Of a stretch of 6,085 bases of DNA, positions 1 through 5,878 are shown piece after piece. Each line of letters opens with the position of its first letter. Positions within the stretch are counted from its first letter, which is position 1. Source of the DNA: a bacterium (lineage in GTDB: Bacteria > Patescibacteriota > Microgenomatia > UBA8517); the NCBI GenBank assembly GCA_021824385.1, contig JAKAKU010000026.1, forward strand, positions 1 through 6,085. The letters run 5' to 3'. The position numbers were made by a program, and so were the translations under genes. The notes below the pieces were generated by a model. It searched no databases. It saw only the letters and a list, made by a program, of their open reading frames with translations, and was not told where the DNA came from.

Positions 1-1
1 A

Positions 2-1018
2 GTTCTTCTCTCACTCCGAGAGTTATACCCCAATGCAACACTCTTTACTTCTGTATATGATCCTGAGGGTGCGCCATGGGCTCATGAGTTTAAAGATATT
101 AAAACATCATTTCTTCAACGAGTTTCATTTGCTCGCAAAAACCATGAGTATTTTGCCCTTCTTATGCCGATTGCCTTTGAAACGTTTGACTTTTCTCAGT
201 TTGACTTAGTTATTTCGGTAACCAGTGAAGCCGCGAAAGGAATTATTACTGGGCCGAATACGCTGCACATTTGTTATTGTCTAACTCCCACACGATATTT
301 ATGGAGTGGCAAAAAAACGTATTTTGATGTGCAGTTCAAGGAGCTTTTGAGCCGGCCTGCCTTAGCATATTTGCGTCGCTGGGATATTGCTGCGAGTAAA
401 AGAGCAGACAAAATGGTTGGTATTTCTACTGTGGTACAAAAGCGTATCAAGAAATATTACGGTCGAGAATCGAACATTATTTTCCCGCCCGTTACTGTTG
501 AACGTTTTGTCGAGAATTCCCCCGTCAAAAAAAATTATTATTTACTCGTCTCACGGCTGGTAAAGTATAAAAAAGTAGACCTGGCTGTTCGGGCTTTTAA
601 CAGCCTAAACAAAAAGCTGATTATTGTAGGGAAGGGGAGAGAAGAGAAGCATTTAAAACGAATTGCCCATAAAAACATTACCTTCTTGCCAGAAGTAAAT
701 GATATCGAACTTTCAAAACTTTATGCTGAGGCGCGTGCGCTTGTTTTCCCTCAAGTAGAAGATTTTGGATTAGTGGCTGTCGAGGCAATGGCATCAGGAA
801 CACCAGTTATTGCATACAAAAAAGGCGGTGCGCTCGACACCGTACAAGAAGGTATAACGGGAGTTTTCTTTAATAAACAGACAGTGGAGAGTTTAATAAA
901 TACGGTAAAGGGTTTTGATGCTACCCAGTTTAGTCCAAAAATTCTCAGAAAGTCTGCACAAAAGTTTTCAAAACAGCGTTTTTTGACTGAGTTTGCTACA
1001 ATGCTTAGACAACCATGA
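2..1018 (+). CDS. GT4-family glycosyltransferase, WbaZ-like, probable mannosyltransferase (5' partial)
   Basis: The frame is open from base 2, so 338 residues are visible and the true start lies upstream. The first internal ATG (base 164) is not the start, because recognisable family sequence precedes it (LYPNATLFTSVYDPEG, then TSFLQ). The N-terminal acceptor-side half shows FDLVISVTSEAAKGIIT and HICYCLTPTRYLW, close to the HICYCHTPMRY block of WbaZ-like mannosyltransferases. The C-terminal GT-B half has SRLVKYKKVDLAVRAF, which binds the donor phosphates, and the EDFGLVAVE E-x7-E motif (codons at 758 and 782) followed by AMASGTPVIA. A retaining, cytoplasmic, nucleotide-sugar-dependent enzyme is expected. 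The stop overlaps the next start by ATGA, and that gene makes GDP-mannose, so a mannose donor is a reasonable inference. The family call is firm; sugar and acceptor are not proven. Comparison with full-length relatives suggests only a few tens of residues are missing. Confidence 0.93.
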   Translation, partial: VLLSLRELYPNATLFTSVYDPEGAPWAHEFKDIKTSFLQRVSFARKNHEYFALLMPIAFETFDFSQFDLVISVTSEAAKGIITGPNTLHICYCLTPTRYLWSGKKTYFDVQFKELLSRPALAYLRRWDIAASKRADKMVGISTVVQKRIKKYYGRESNIIFPPVTVERFVENSPVKKNYYLLVSRLVKYKKVDLAVRAFNSLNKKLIIVGKGREEKHLKRIAHKNITFLPEVNDIELSKLYAEARALVFPQVEDFGLVAVEAMASGTPVIAYKKGGALDTVQEGITGVFFNKQTVESLINTVKGFDATQFSPKILRKSAQKFSKQRFLTEFATMLRQP

Positions 1019-2100
1019 AAATAATCATTTTTTGCGGAGGGTATGGAACTCGTATGTGGCCGGCGAGTCGGAAGAGTTATCCAAAACAATTCTTCCCGAT
1101 TATTGGTGGAAAGTCTTTTTTTGAGCACACACTTCACCGTTTTGAAAAAGCATATAGTCCTTCAGACATTATTATTTCAACTGAGAAAACATATGCACAT
1201 TTTATAGACGAACTTGCACCTGAAATTCCGAAAGAAAATATTATTATTGAGCCTGAACGAAGAGATAACTTAGCAGCAATTGCCTTGGTTACGGCCATCT
1301 GCGCCAAAAGATTTCCCAATGAAGTCGTGTTTTTTAGTTGGTCAGATCATTTGGTCAAAAAAGAATCAGAATTTTTAAAATATGTTTCACTCGCGGGAGA
1401 GTACGCATTGAATACTGGTACACCCGTTTCAATCAACGAATATCCCACATTCCCCAATATATATGATGGGTGGCTTAAGTATGGCGGAAAGGTAGATGAC
1501 TTTAAGGGTCAGCATTTGTACCAAATTGAAAAATTTATCGAAAAACCAAATCTTCAAACTGCAAAACGTTTGTTTAAATCCGATGGATACCTCATTCACA
1601 CCGGTTACGGAGCATGGAGACTGGATCGTTTGTCGGGCTACTTCAAGACGTACGCTACTGAAAGTTATAATTATGCAGAAACTATAGCCGATGTTTGGGG
1701 AACAGAATCATACGAGGAAGTCTTAAAAGAATGCTACGCTAAAATCGAAAAGAATTCGATCGATTACGGACTTTTTGAAAAAATACCCGCCAACGAACGT
1801 TTGACGCTCGCTGTAGATACAGGTTGGCAAGACGTCGGTACGTGGCAGCTTATGTTTGAGTCTCTTGCAACAGACCCGGAACAAAACCTTATCGAGGGAG
1901 AAGGGAAAGCTACCTTTTTAGACGCAAATGGGAATTTAGTTGTTTCCCCTAAGGGCAAAATGATTTCTGTCATTGGTCTTTCAAATATGGCAATCATCGA
2001 TACGCCTACTGGACTGTTGGTGAGCCCACTCGAGAACACCTCTCGAGTAAAAGAATTGTTTGCTATACTAGAAAAGGATAATCCAGATTTCGTAAATTGA
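1015..2100 (+). CDS. manC: Mannose-1-phosphate guanylyltransferase (GDP-mannose pyrophosphorylase)
   Basis: This enzyme makes GDP-mannose from mannose-1-phosphate and GTP in the cytoplasm, supplying mannose for surface glycans. The 361 residues carry the nucleotidyltransferase signature GGYGTRMWPASRKSYPKQF at residues 8-26, the metal-site segment SWSDHLV (D111), FIEKP at 174-178, SIDYGLFEK at 248-256 and DTGWQDVGTW at 268-277. A short C-terminal beta-rich tail (ISVIGLSNMAIIDTPTGLLV, 317-336) matches the ending of single-domain GMPs. The C-terminal phosphomannose isomerase cupin of bifunctional enzymes is absent, so isomerisation must come from elsewhere. Two motifs differ from the usual form: the strand before DH reads FFSWS rather than a VLPA-like sequence, and the usual GYGYI-type sugar-site block reads PTFPNIYDGWLKYG (144-157). 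The start is set by the ATGA overlap, which implies translational coupling. No Shine-Dalgarno motif is visible. Another NDP-hexose nucleotidyltransferase is possible but less likely. Confidence 0.92.
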   Translation: MKIIIFCGGYGTRMWPASRKSYPKQFFPIIGGKSFFEHTLHRFEKAYSPSDIIISTEKTYAHFIDELAPEIPKENIIIEPERRDNLAAIALVTAICAKRFPNEVVFFSWSDHLVKKESEFLKYVSLAGEYALNTGTPVSINEYPTFPNIYDGWLKYGGKVDDFKGQHLYQIEKFIEKPNLQTAKRLFKSDGYLIHTGYGAWRLDRLSGYFKTYATESYNYAETIADVWGTESYEEVLKECYAKIEKNSIDYGLFEKIPANERLTLAVDTGWQDVGTWQLMFESLATDPEQNLIEGEGKATFLDANGNLVVSPKGKMISVIGLSNMAIIDTPTGLLVSPLENTSRVKELFAILEKDNPDFVN

Positions 2101-2103
2101 TGG

Positions 2104-2158
2104 ATCATCGTGTAGAATAAAATACTACGTAGGAAGTATCTACGAGTTAGAATAAAAT
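2104..2158 (+). repeat. Imperfect direct repeat with duplicated -10-like element, plus small palindrome
   Basis: The 60-base gap between manC and the DUF4012 gene contains TAGAATAAAAT twice, exactly, at 2113-2123 and 2148-2158. Similarity extends leftwards: ATCATCGTG precedes the first copy (from 2104) and ATCTACGAGT the second (from 2138), giving two units of about 20 bases offset by 34-35 bases. Between them lie the perfect palindrome CTACGTAG (2125-2132) and a weak inverted repeat ATACT/AGTAT (2122-2126, 2135-2139). Each unit contains TAGAAT, one mismatch from the TATAAT -10 consensus. A small local duplication of a promoter core, possibly with an operator-like palindrome between the copies, is the inference. 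The repeats themselves are directly visible. Confidence 0.6.
2148..2153 (+). promoter_or_regulatory. Putative -10 element of a leaderless promoter for the DUF4012 gene
   Basis: TAGAAT matches the -10 consensus at five of six positions and ends 7 bases before the ATG at 2161. Transcription usually begins about 7 bases past the hexamer, so the predicted first base is the A of the start codon. No Shine-Dalgarno motif precedes the ATG, which fits a leaderless mRNA. There is no convincing -35 at the expected spacing (about 2125-2130, CTACGT), which lowers confidence. The identical upstream copy at 2113-2118 could give a second transcript with a leader of roughly 36 bases. Confidence 0.42.
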
Positions 2159-2160
2159 TC

Positions 2161-4188
2161 ATGGAGAAAAACCACGAAATCCCTCAGATAAAGCCGGCCT
2201 CGGTTCTTGATCCAGTAGTCCGAGACATTCCCGAAATTCATCCTGCTAACAAAGCTATTCCTATGCAAAGACAGTCAACTAATACCAGAAGTACAAAAAA
2301 ACGAACTTTCCCAAAGAGAGTATTCTTAGTAGTGGCCGTTGTTTTGGGGGTTGTAGCCATTCTCGCGGCCATTGCGGCGATACCAGTATATGGCGTTTAC
2401 AAAGAGGGGAAAGTGTTGGCCGCAAAAGCACAGGACTTAAAAGCTTCAGTTGCAACAAATGACATTAGTGTTGTAAAAGCACAACTTCAGTCGTTTGAAA
2501 CTGAACTCTCAGTATTTCAAAAGAAATACCAGACGATTGCGTTTTTGAAACCGGTTCCTATTGTGGGAGCGTACGTTCGTGACGGTGAAAATGGAGTTCA
2601 AGCTGGAATTTATGGAATAAATGCAGGGAAGATTATGCTTGAAACTGTTGAACCATACGCAGATATCATTGGATTTAAAGGTGCTGCAAGTAAAACAGCC
2701 ACCAGTGGTGCAGAAAATGCGAATAATCGCCTTGAATTTTTAATTAATACCATTAAGAGTGTAACTCCAAAGATTGATGAAATTTCCAAAAATGCAGCTT
2801 TGGCTGAAAAATCACTCGAACAAATAGATCCAACCAAATACCCTACGGAGTTTAGAGGCGTAAAGGTACGCGAACAACTCACAAAGCTTTTAGAAATGGC
2901 CAAAGAGGGAACTTCGCTTTTAGCACAGAGTAAGCCTATTGTGCAGCAAGCACCATATCTCTTGGGGGTTGATGAACCACGACGTTATTTACTTATCTTC
3001 CAGAACGACAGTGAGCTTCGTCCGACTGGCGGATTTTTGAGTGCTTACTCAATTATTGACATAAGCAAAGGAAAGTTTCATTCTGTTTCCTCTAACGATA
3101 TTTACGGGTTAGACGACAAATATAAGCCATCGATACAGGCTCCCCAAATTTTTCCCGACTATTTAGCTGGTATTTATGTGGCCAATAATAAGTTCAGATT
3201 ACGAGACATGAATTGGTCTCCAGACTTTAAAACAAGCATGGAGATGTTTTTGCCAGAAGCTGCCAAAGCCGGTTTGAGTGGGTTTGATGGCGTCATTATG
3301 GTTGATACAAAAGTCTTAAGAAACATATTGCAAGTAATTGGACGAGTCGGTGTACCCGGCTTTGGAAACTTTGGTACTCAGACTGATGCTCGCTGCAATT
3401 GCCCAGAATTTATCTATGTGTTGCAGGACTACACCAGCGTAGAAGGACCTGTTGTGTGGAGTCAAAATGAACCAGGGAAAATTGTCTTTGCCCCGGCCAA
3501 CTATGGTAAAAATCGAAAAGACATTTTGGGAGTACTTATGAATTCAGTACTTTCAAACACACTTGGCCAATCAAAAGAAAAACTTCCAGCACTGTTCCAA
3601 GCGGCTTGGGATTCTGTTGCTGCTAAAGATGTTCAAATGTACATGTTTAACAAAGATGCTCAAGCTGCCCTCGAATCATTTAATTTAGCGGGAAGAGTTC
3701 AAGATTTCGACGGAGACTATTTGAATGTGAACAATGCCAATTTGGGAGGACGTAAGTCCAACCTCTATGTGAGTTATGAAACCGCTCAAACGTTCAAACG
3801 AAACTCTGATGGAACAGTTGAAAAGACAGTTGAGATTACGTACAAGAATCCACAAAAGTATGATGGCTGGTTGAATTCCGTTCTCCCTACATGGACTCGC
3901 GTGTATGTGCCAAAGGGAAGTACCTTAATAAAAGCAGACGGTTTTGAAACTCCCGGTGACACGACAGAAGATCTTGGAAAGACTGTTTTTTCCGGTGGCT
4001 TCAAACTTCGACCTGAAGGATTAAAGAAAATTACATTAACGTATAAGTTGCCTGGAAAGTATGGAAGTTCATTGAATCTACTTATGCAAAAACAACCAGG
4101 AGTTGAAGGACTCTACACAATCAGTGCAAACGGCCAGCATGAAGAGTTTAACTTGCTTGCTGATAAGAAAATGATTATTCGCCTCTAA
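2161..4188 (+). CDS. Membrane-anchored DUF4012 domain protein
   Basis: This is a 675-residue protein of a family with no established function, often found beside polysaccharide genes in Patescibacteria and Actinobacteria. Residues 1-46 are proline-rich and probably cytoplasmic. KKRTFPKR (46-53) precedes one hydrophobic helix at about 53-77, so the remaining ~600 residues should face outward. Residues 80-130 and 185-260 look helical and charged. DUF4012 hallmarks follow: LLIFQNDSELRPTGGFLSAY (277-296), NWSPDF (351-356), FDGVIMVDTKVL (375-386) and DYLNVNNANLGGRKSNLYV (519-537), then a beta-rich C-terminus. The only cysteines I find are C412 and C414 (RCNCPEF). A later start at M35 (2263) is possible, but the -10-like element favours 2161. 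The gene follows the GDP-mannose and glycosyltransferase genes and overlaps recO by one base. A role in surface glycan assembly or display is inferred from context only. Confidence 0.9.
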   Translation: MEKNHEIPQIKPASVLDPVVRDIPEIHPANKAIPMQRQSTNTRSTKKRTFPKRVFLVVAVVLGVVAILAAIAAIPVYGVYKEGKVLAAKAQDLKASVATNDISVVKAQLQSFETELSVFQKKYQTIAFLKPVPIVGAYVRDGENGVQAGIYGINAGKIMLETVEPYADIIGFKGAASKTATSGAENANNRLEFLINTIKSVTPKIDEISKNAALAEKSLEQIDPTKYPTEFRGVKVREQLTKLLEMAKEGTSLLAQSKPIVQQAPYLLGVDEPRRYLLIFQNDSELRPTGGFLSAYSIIDISKGKFHSVSSNDIYGLDDKYKPSIQAPQIFPDYLAGIYVANNKFRLRDMNWSPDFKTSMEMFLPEAAKAGLSGFDGVIMVDTKVLRNILQVIGRVGVPGFGNFGTQTDARCNCPEFIYVLQDYTSVEGPVVWSQNEPGKIVFAPANYGKNRKDILGVLMNSVLSNTLGQSKEKLPALFQAAWDSVAAKDVQMYMFNKDAQAALESFNLAGRVQDFDGDYLNVNNANLGGRKSNLYVSYETAQTFKRNSDGTVEKTVEITYKNPQKYDGWLNSVLPTWTRVYVPKGSTLIKADGFETPGDTTEDLGKTVFSGGFKLRPEGLKKITLTYKLPGKYGSSLNLLMQKQPGVEGLYTISANGQHEEFNLLADKKMIIRL

Positions 4189-4727
4189 TGCATGGCAGTA
4201 GTTCTTCTATCCTTCATGGCATTGTAATTGCCACCAGTAATTTCGGCGAAGCTGATACGATTGTGACTATTTACACAAAAGAAAAGGGGAAGATTACGGC
4301 AATTGCAAAGGGAGCTCGGAAACTTACCAGTCGCAAACGTTCAGCACTTCTCACCTTTTGTAAAATCACCCTTTCTTGTGCGGAAACTTCAGGGCTTTGG
4401 ATTATTCGAGAGGCCAAACTCGTCAATTCATTTGATGCTTTGCGAGAAAACCTCACCAAAGTTTCTCTGGCATATTTCTTTTGTGAAGTTACCAAAAAAA
4501 TTACACCTGAACATACTCCTCAACCAGAAATTTATGATTTACTTTCAAAAGCGCTTGCGCGACTTGAACACACCCAAAAGCACAAATTTCTAAAAAATGC
4601 CTTTATTACTCGAATACTGGATTATTCAGGATTTACTGTTGACTCAACTATTGATCCCACAAAACTTCTCAATGAGGTTTTAGAGCGAGAACTCGGAAGT
4701 GTGCGTGTTGGTCGCGTGATACAATAA
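4188..4727 (+). CDS. recO: DNA repair protein RecO, short form without a zinc-binding region
   Basis: RecO binds and anneals single-stranded DNA and, with RecR and RecF, helps load RecA at gaps. The N-terminal OB-fold signature is clear: GIVIATSNFGEADTIVTIYT (11-30), then GKITAIAKGARK (34-45) and SRKRSALLTF (48-57). A helical region follows with LRENLTKVSLAYFFCEVTKK (85-104) and YDLLSKALARLE (116-127). The protein is only 179 residues, against roughly 240 in well-studied RecO proteins. It stops shortly after LLRLLGY-like sequence (ITRILDYSGFTVD, 140-152). The CxxC pairs that form a zinc site in many RecO proteins are absent; the three cysteines (58, 64, 99) are scattered. The frame is intact to a clean TAA and the next gene follows at once, so this looks like a natural short form rather than a frameshift. 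Start and upstream stop share a base (TAATG), suggesting translational coupling to the DUF4012 gene. Confidence 0.88.
   Translation: MHGSSSSILHGIVIATSNFGEADTIVTIYTKEKGKITAIAKGARKLTSRKRSALLTFCKITLSCAETSGLWIIREAKLVNSFDALRENLTKVSLAYFFCEVTKKITPEHTPQPEIYDLLSKALARLEHTQKHKFLKNAFITRILDYSGFTVDSTIDPTKLLNEVLERELGSVRVGRVIQ
4717..4725 (+). promoter_or_regulatory. Putative extended -10 of a leaderless promoter for the DUF2130 gene
   Basis: TGATACAAT at the very end of recO is a TGn extended -10 followed by TACAAT (five of six consensus positions). The hexamer ends 7 bases before the ATG at 4733, placing the predicted transcription start on the A of the start codon. No Shine-Dalgarno motif is present and no good -35 is seen, though an extended -10 can act without one. 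The element overlaps the recO stop codon, so it could equally be coding sequence with a chance match. Confidence 0.42.
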
Positions 4728-4732
4728 TTACC

Positions 4733-5827
4733 ATGCAAAAGATATTATGCCCACACTGTGGAAAAGAAGTAGAACTTTCTGAAGCATTTCGTCATGAAAT
4801 GGAGACGCTTATTGCCAAGGAAACCGAAGAAAAGGTTCGAAAAGCAATGAAAGAAGAAGCTTCACTTGAGATTGAAGACCTCAAGAAATCTCTCCAAGAA
4901 CAGTCACAAAAACTTGATGAAATGAGAAAGCAAGAACTCACTCTTCGTCAGAAATCTCGTGAGCTAGAAGAAAAAGAGAAAGAAATGGAACTGACGATGA
5001 GCAGGCGCATTGATGAAGAAAAACAAAAGATAACTGAGGAAGTTCTTAAAAAAGCAGATGAAATACATCGCTTAAAGGAGCTTGAAAAGGAAAAAGTAAT
5101 TTCAGACTTGAAACAAGCTTTAACCGACGCACAAAGAAAAGCAAGCCAGGGGAGCCAGCAGCTTCAAGGAGAAGTACTCGAACTTGATCTTGAAGAAAAC
5201 TTGCGAGCAAGTTTCCCTCAAGACACCATTGAAGGTATTGGAAAAGGTGTTCGCGGAGCGGACATTCGCCAAATTGTCCGGAGTCCTTTGGGTACATCTT
5301 GTGGTGTTATTTTGTGGGAAAGTAAACGCACAAAAGCATGGACTGACGACTGGCCAGCAAAACTCAAGGAAGACCTTAGATCTGAGAAAGCTGATATTCC
5401 GGTTATTATTACAACGACACTGCCTAAAGATGTGCCGTCTGGTTTGGGCTTGTATCAAGGCGTGTGGGTGGTGAAGTATGAATTGACACTCGCGCTGGCT
5501 CAACTTCTTCGTAAAAACATCCTGGATGTAGCACGACAGCGCGCAGTTTCCGCTCAAAAGGCAGACAAGGCGAGTCTTCTTTACGACTATGTAATGGGAC
5601 ATGAATTCAGGCAGCAAGTGGAGGCAATGGCGGAAGTTTACAGTGAGATGAAATCTCAAATTTCAAAAGAACGAATGGCTTTTGAAAAAATTTGGAAAGC
5701 ACGTGACGCACAAATTACTCGAATGATGCTTTCAACAGCAAATATTTATGGCAGTATTCAAGGGCATGTGGGCGATGGCTTACCTGCCATTAAGGGTATG
5801 GATTTGGAGCTTTCAGAAGGGGAATAA
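4733..5827 (+). CDS. DUF2130 domain protein: CxxC start, coiled coil, nuclease-like core
   Basis: This is a 364-residue soluble protein. It opens with a zinc-knuckle-like CPHCGKEV (C6, C9), which fixes the start at 4733. A highly charged Glu/Lys coiled coil spans about 25-140, with a Ser/Gln/Gly break at 138-146. The DUF2130 domain begins near ELDLEENLRASFP (150-162) and contains GADIRQIV (D177), CGVILWESKRTKAW (190-203), WPAKLKEDL (207-215), IPVIITTTLP (222-231) and GVWVVKYE (243-250), then a helical tail. D177, E196 and K198 form a D...ExK arrangement between predicted strands, like PD-(D/E)xK nucleases; nuclease activity is inference. The second CxxC needed for a classical zinc ribbon is missing, so metal binding might need dimerisation. 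No signal peptide or membrane helix is seen. It follows recO by 5 bases, which weakly suggests a DNA-related role. Family assignment is firm, function is not. Confidence 0.88.
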   Translation: MQKILCPHCGKEVELSEAFRHEMETLIAKETEEKVRKAMKEEASLEIEDLKKSLQEQSQKLDEMRKQELTLRQKSRELEEKEKEMELTMSRRIDEEKQKITEEVLKKADEIHRLKELEKEKVISDLKQALTDAQRKASQGSQQLQGEVLELDLEENLRASFPQDTIEGIGKGVRGADIRQIVRSPLGTSCGVILWESKRTKAWTDDWPAKLKEDLRSEKADIPVIITTTLPKDVPSGLGLYQGVWVVKYELTLALAQLLRKNILDVARQRAVSAQKADKASLLYDYVMGHEFRQQVEAMAEVYSEMKSQISKERMAFEKIWKARDAQITRMMLSTANIYGSIQGHVGDGLPAIKGMDLELSEGE

Positions 5828-5832
5828 GACAT

Positions 5833-5863
5833 AAAAAAGGCGAGCATCAGAGCTCGCCCTTGT
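5833..5863. terminator. Intrinsic terminator between convergent genes, stronger for the minus strand
   Basis: A 7-bp perfect stem GGCGAGC (5839-5845) / GCTCGCC (5852-5858) encloses the 6-base loop ATCAGA. Six A residues at 5833-5838 become a T-tract directly after the stem when read on the minus strand, a canonical intrinsic terminator for the gene ending at 5879. Read on the plus strand, the stem is followed only by CTTGTCT, a weak T-tract, so it may stop plus-strand transcription less efficiently. It begins 6 bases after the DUF2130 stop. Confidence 0.82.
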
Positions 5864-5878
5864 CTAACAATCGCCGGC

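Noticed and set aside
164..166. ATG at 164 as the glycosyltransferase start
   Set aside because: Family-specific sequence runs in frame from base 2, so this methionine is internal.
751..1137. A 128-codon minus-strand open frame across the glycosyltransferase/manC junction
   Set aside because: It is antisense to conserved motifs of both genes (E-x7-E and the GMP signature) and has no recognisable domain.
2098..2100. TGA recoded as glycine or tryptophan, as in some CPR lineages
   Set aside because: TGA sits exactly at the expected ends of the glycosyltransferase and manC. Reading through the manC TGA meets a TAG five codons later, and there is no in-frame TGA within conserved regions.
2122..2139. 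ATACT/AGTAT inverted repeat as a terminator after manC
   Set aside because: The stem is only 5 AT-rich base pairs and no T-tract follows.
1764..2162. A 132-codon minus-strand open frame covering the end of manC and the spacer
   Set aside because: It is antisense to the conserved DTGWQDVGTW region, and its start would sit on the DUF4012 start. It is best explained as a shadow of manC.
4725..4732. RecO shortened by a frameshift into the next gene
   Set aside because: The following sequence is the N-terminus of the DUF2130 protein with its CxxC, leaving no room for a lost RecO C-terminus.
5120..5659. A 179-codon open frame on the minus strand inside the DUF2130 gene
   Set aside because: It lies wholly antisense to a strongly recognisable protein, has low-complexity shadow-like sequence rich in Cys, His and Phe, and matches no family I recognise.
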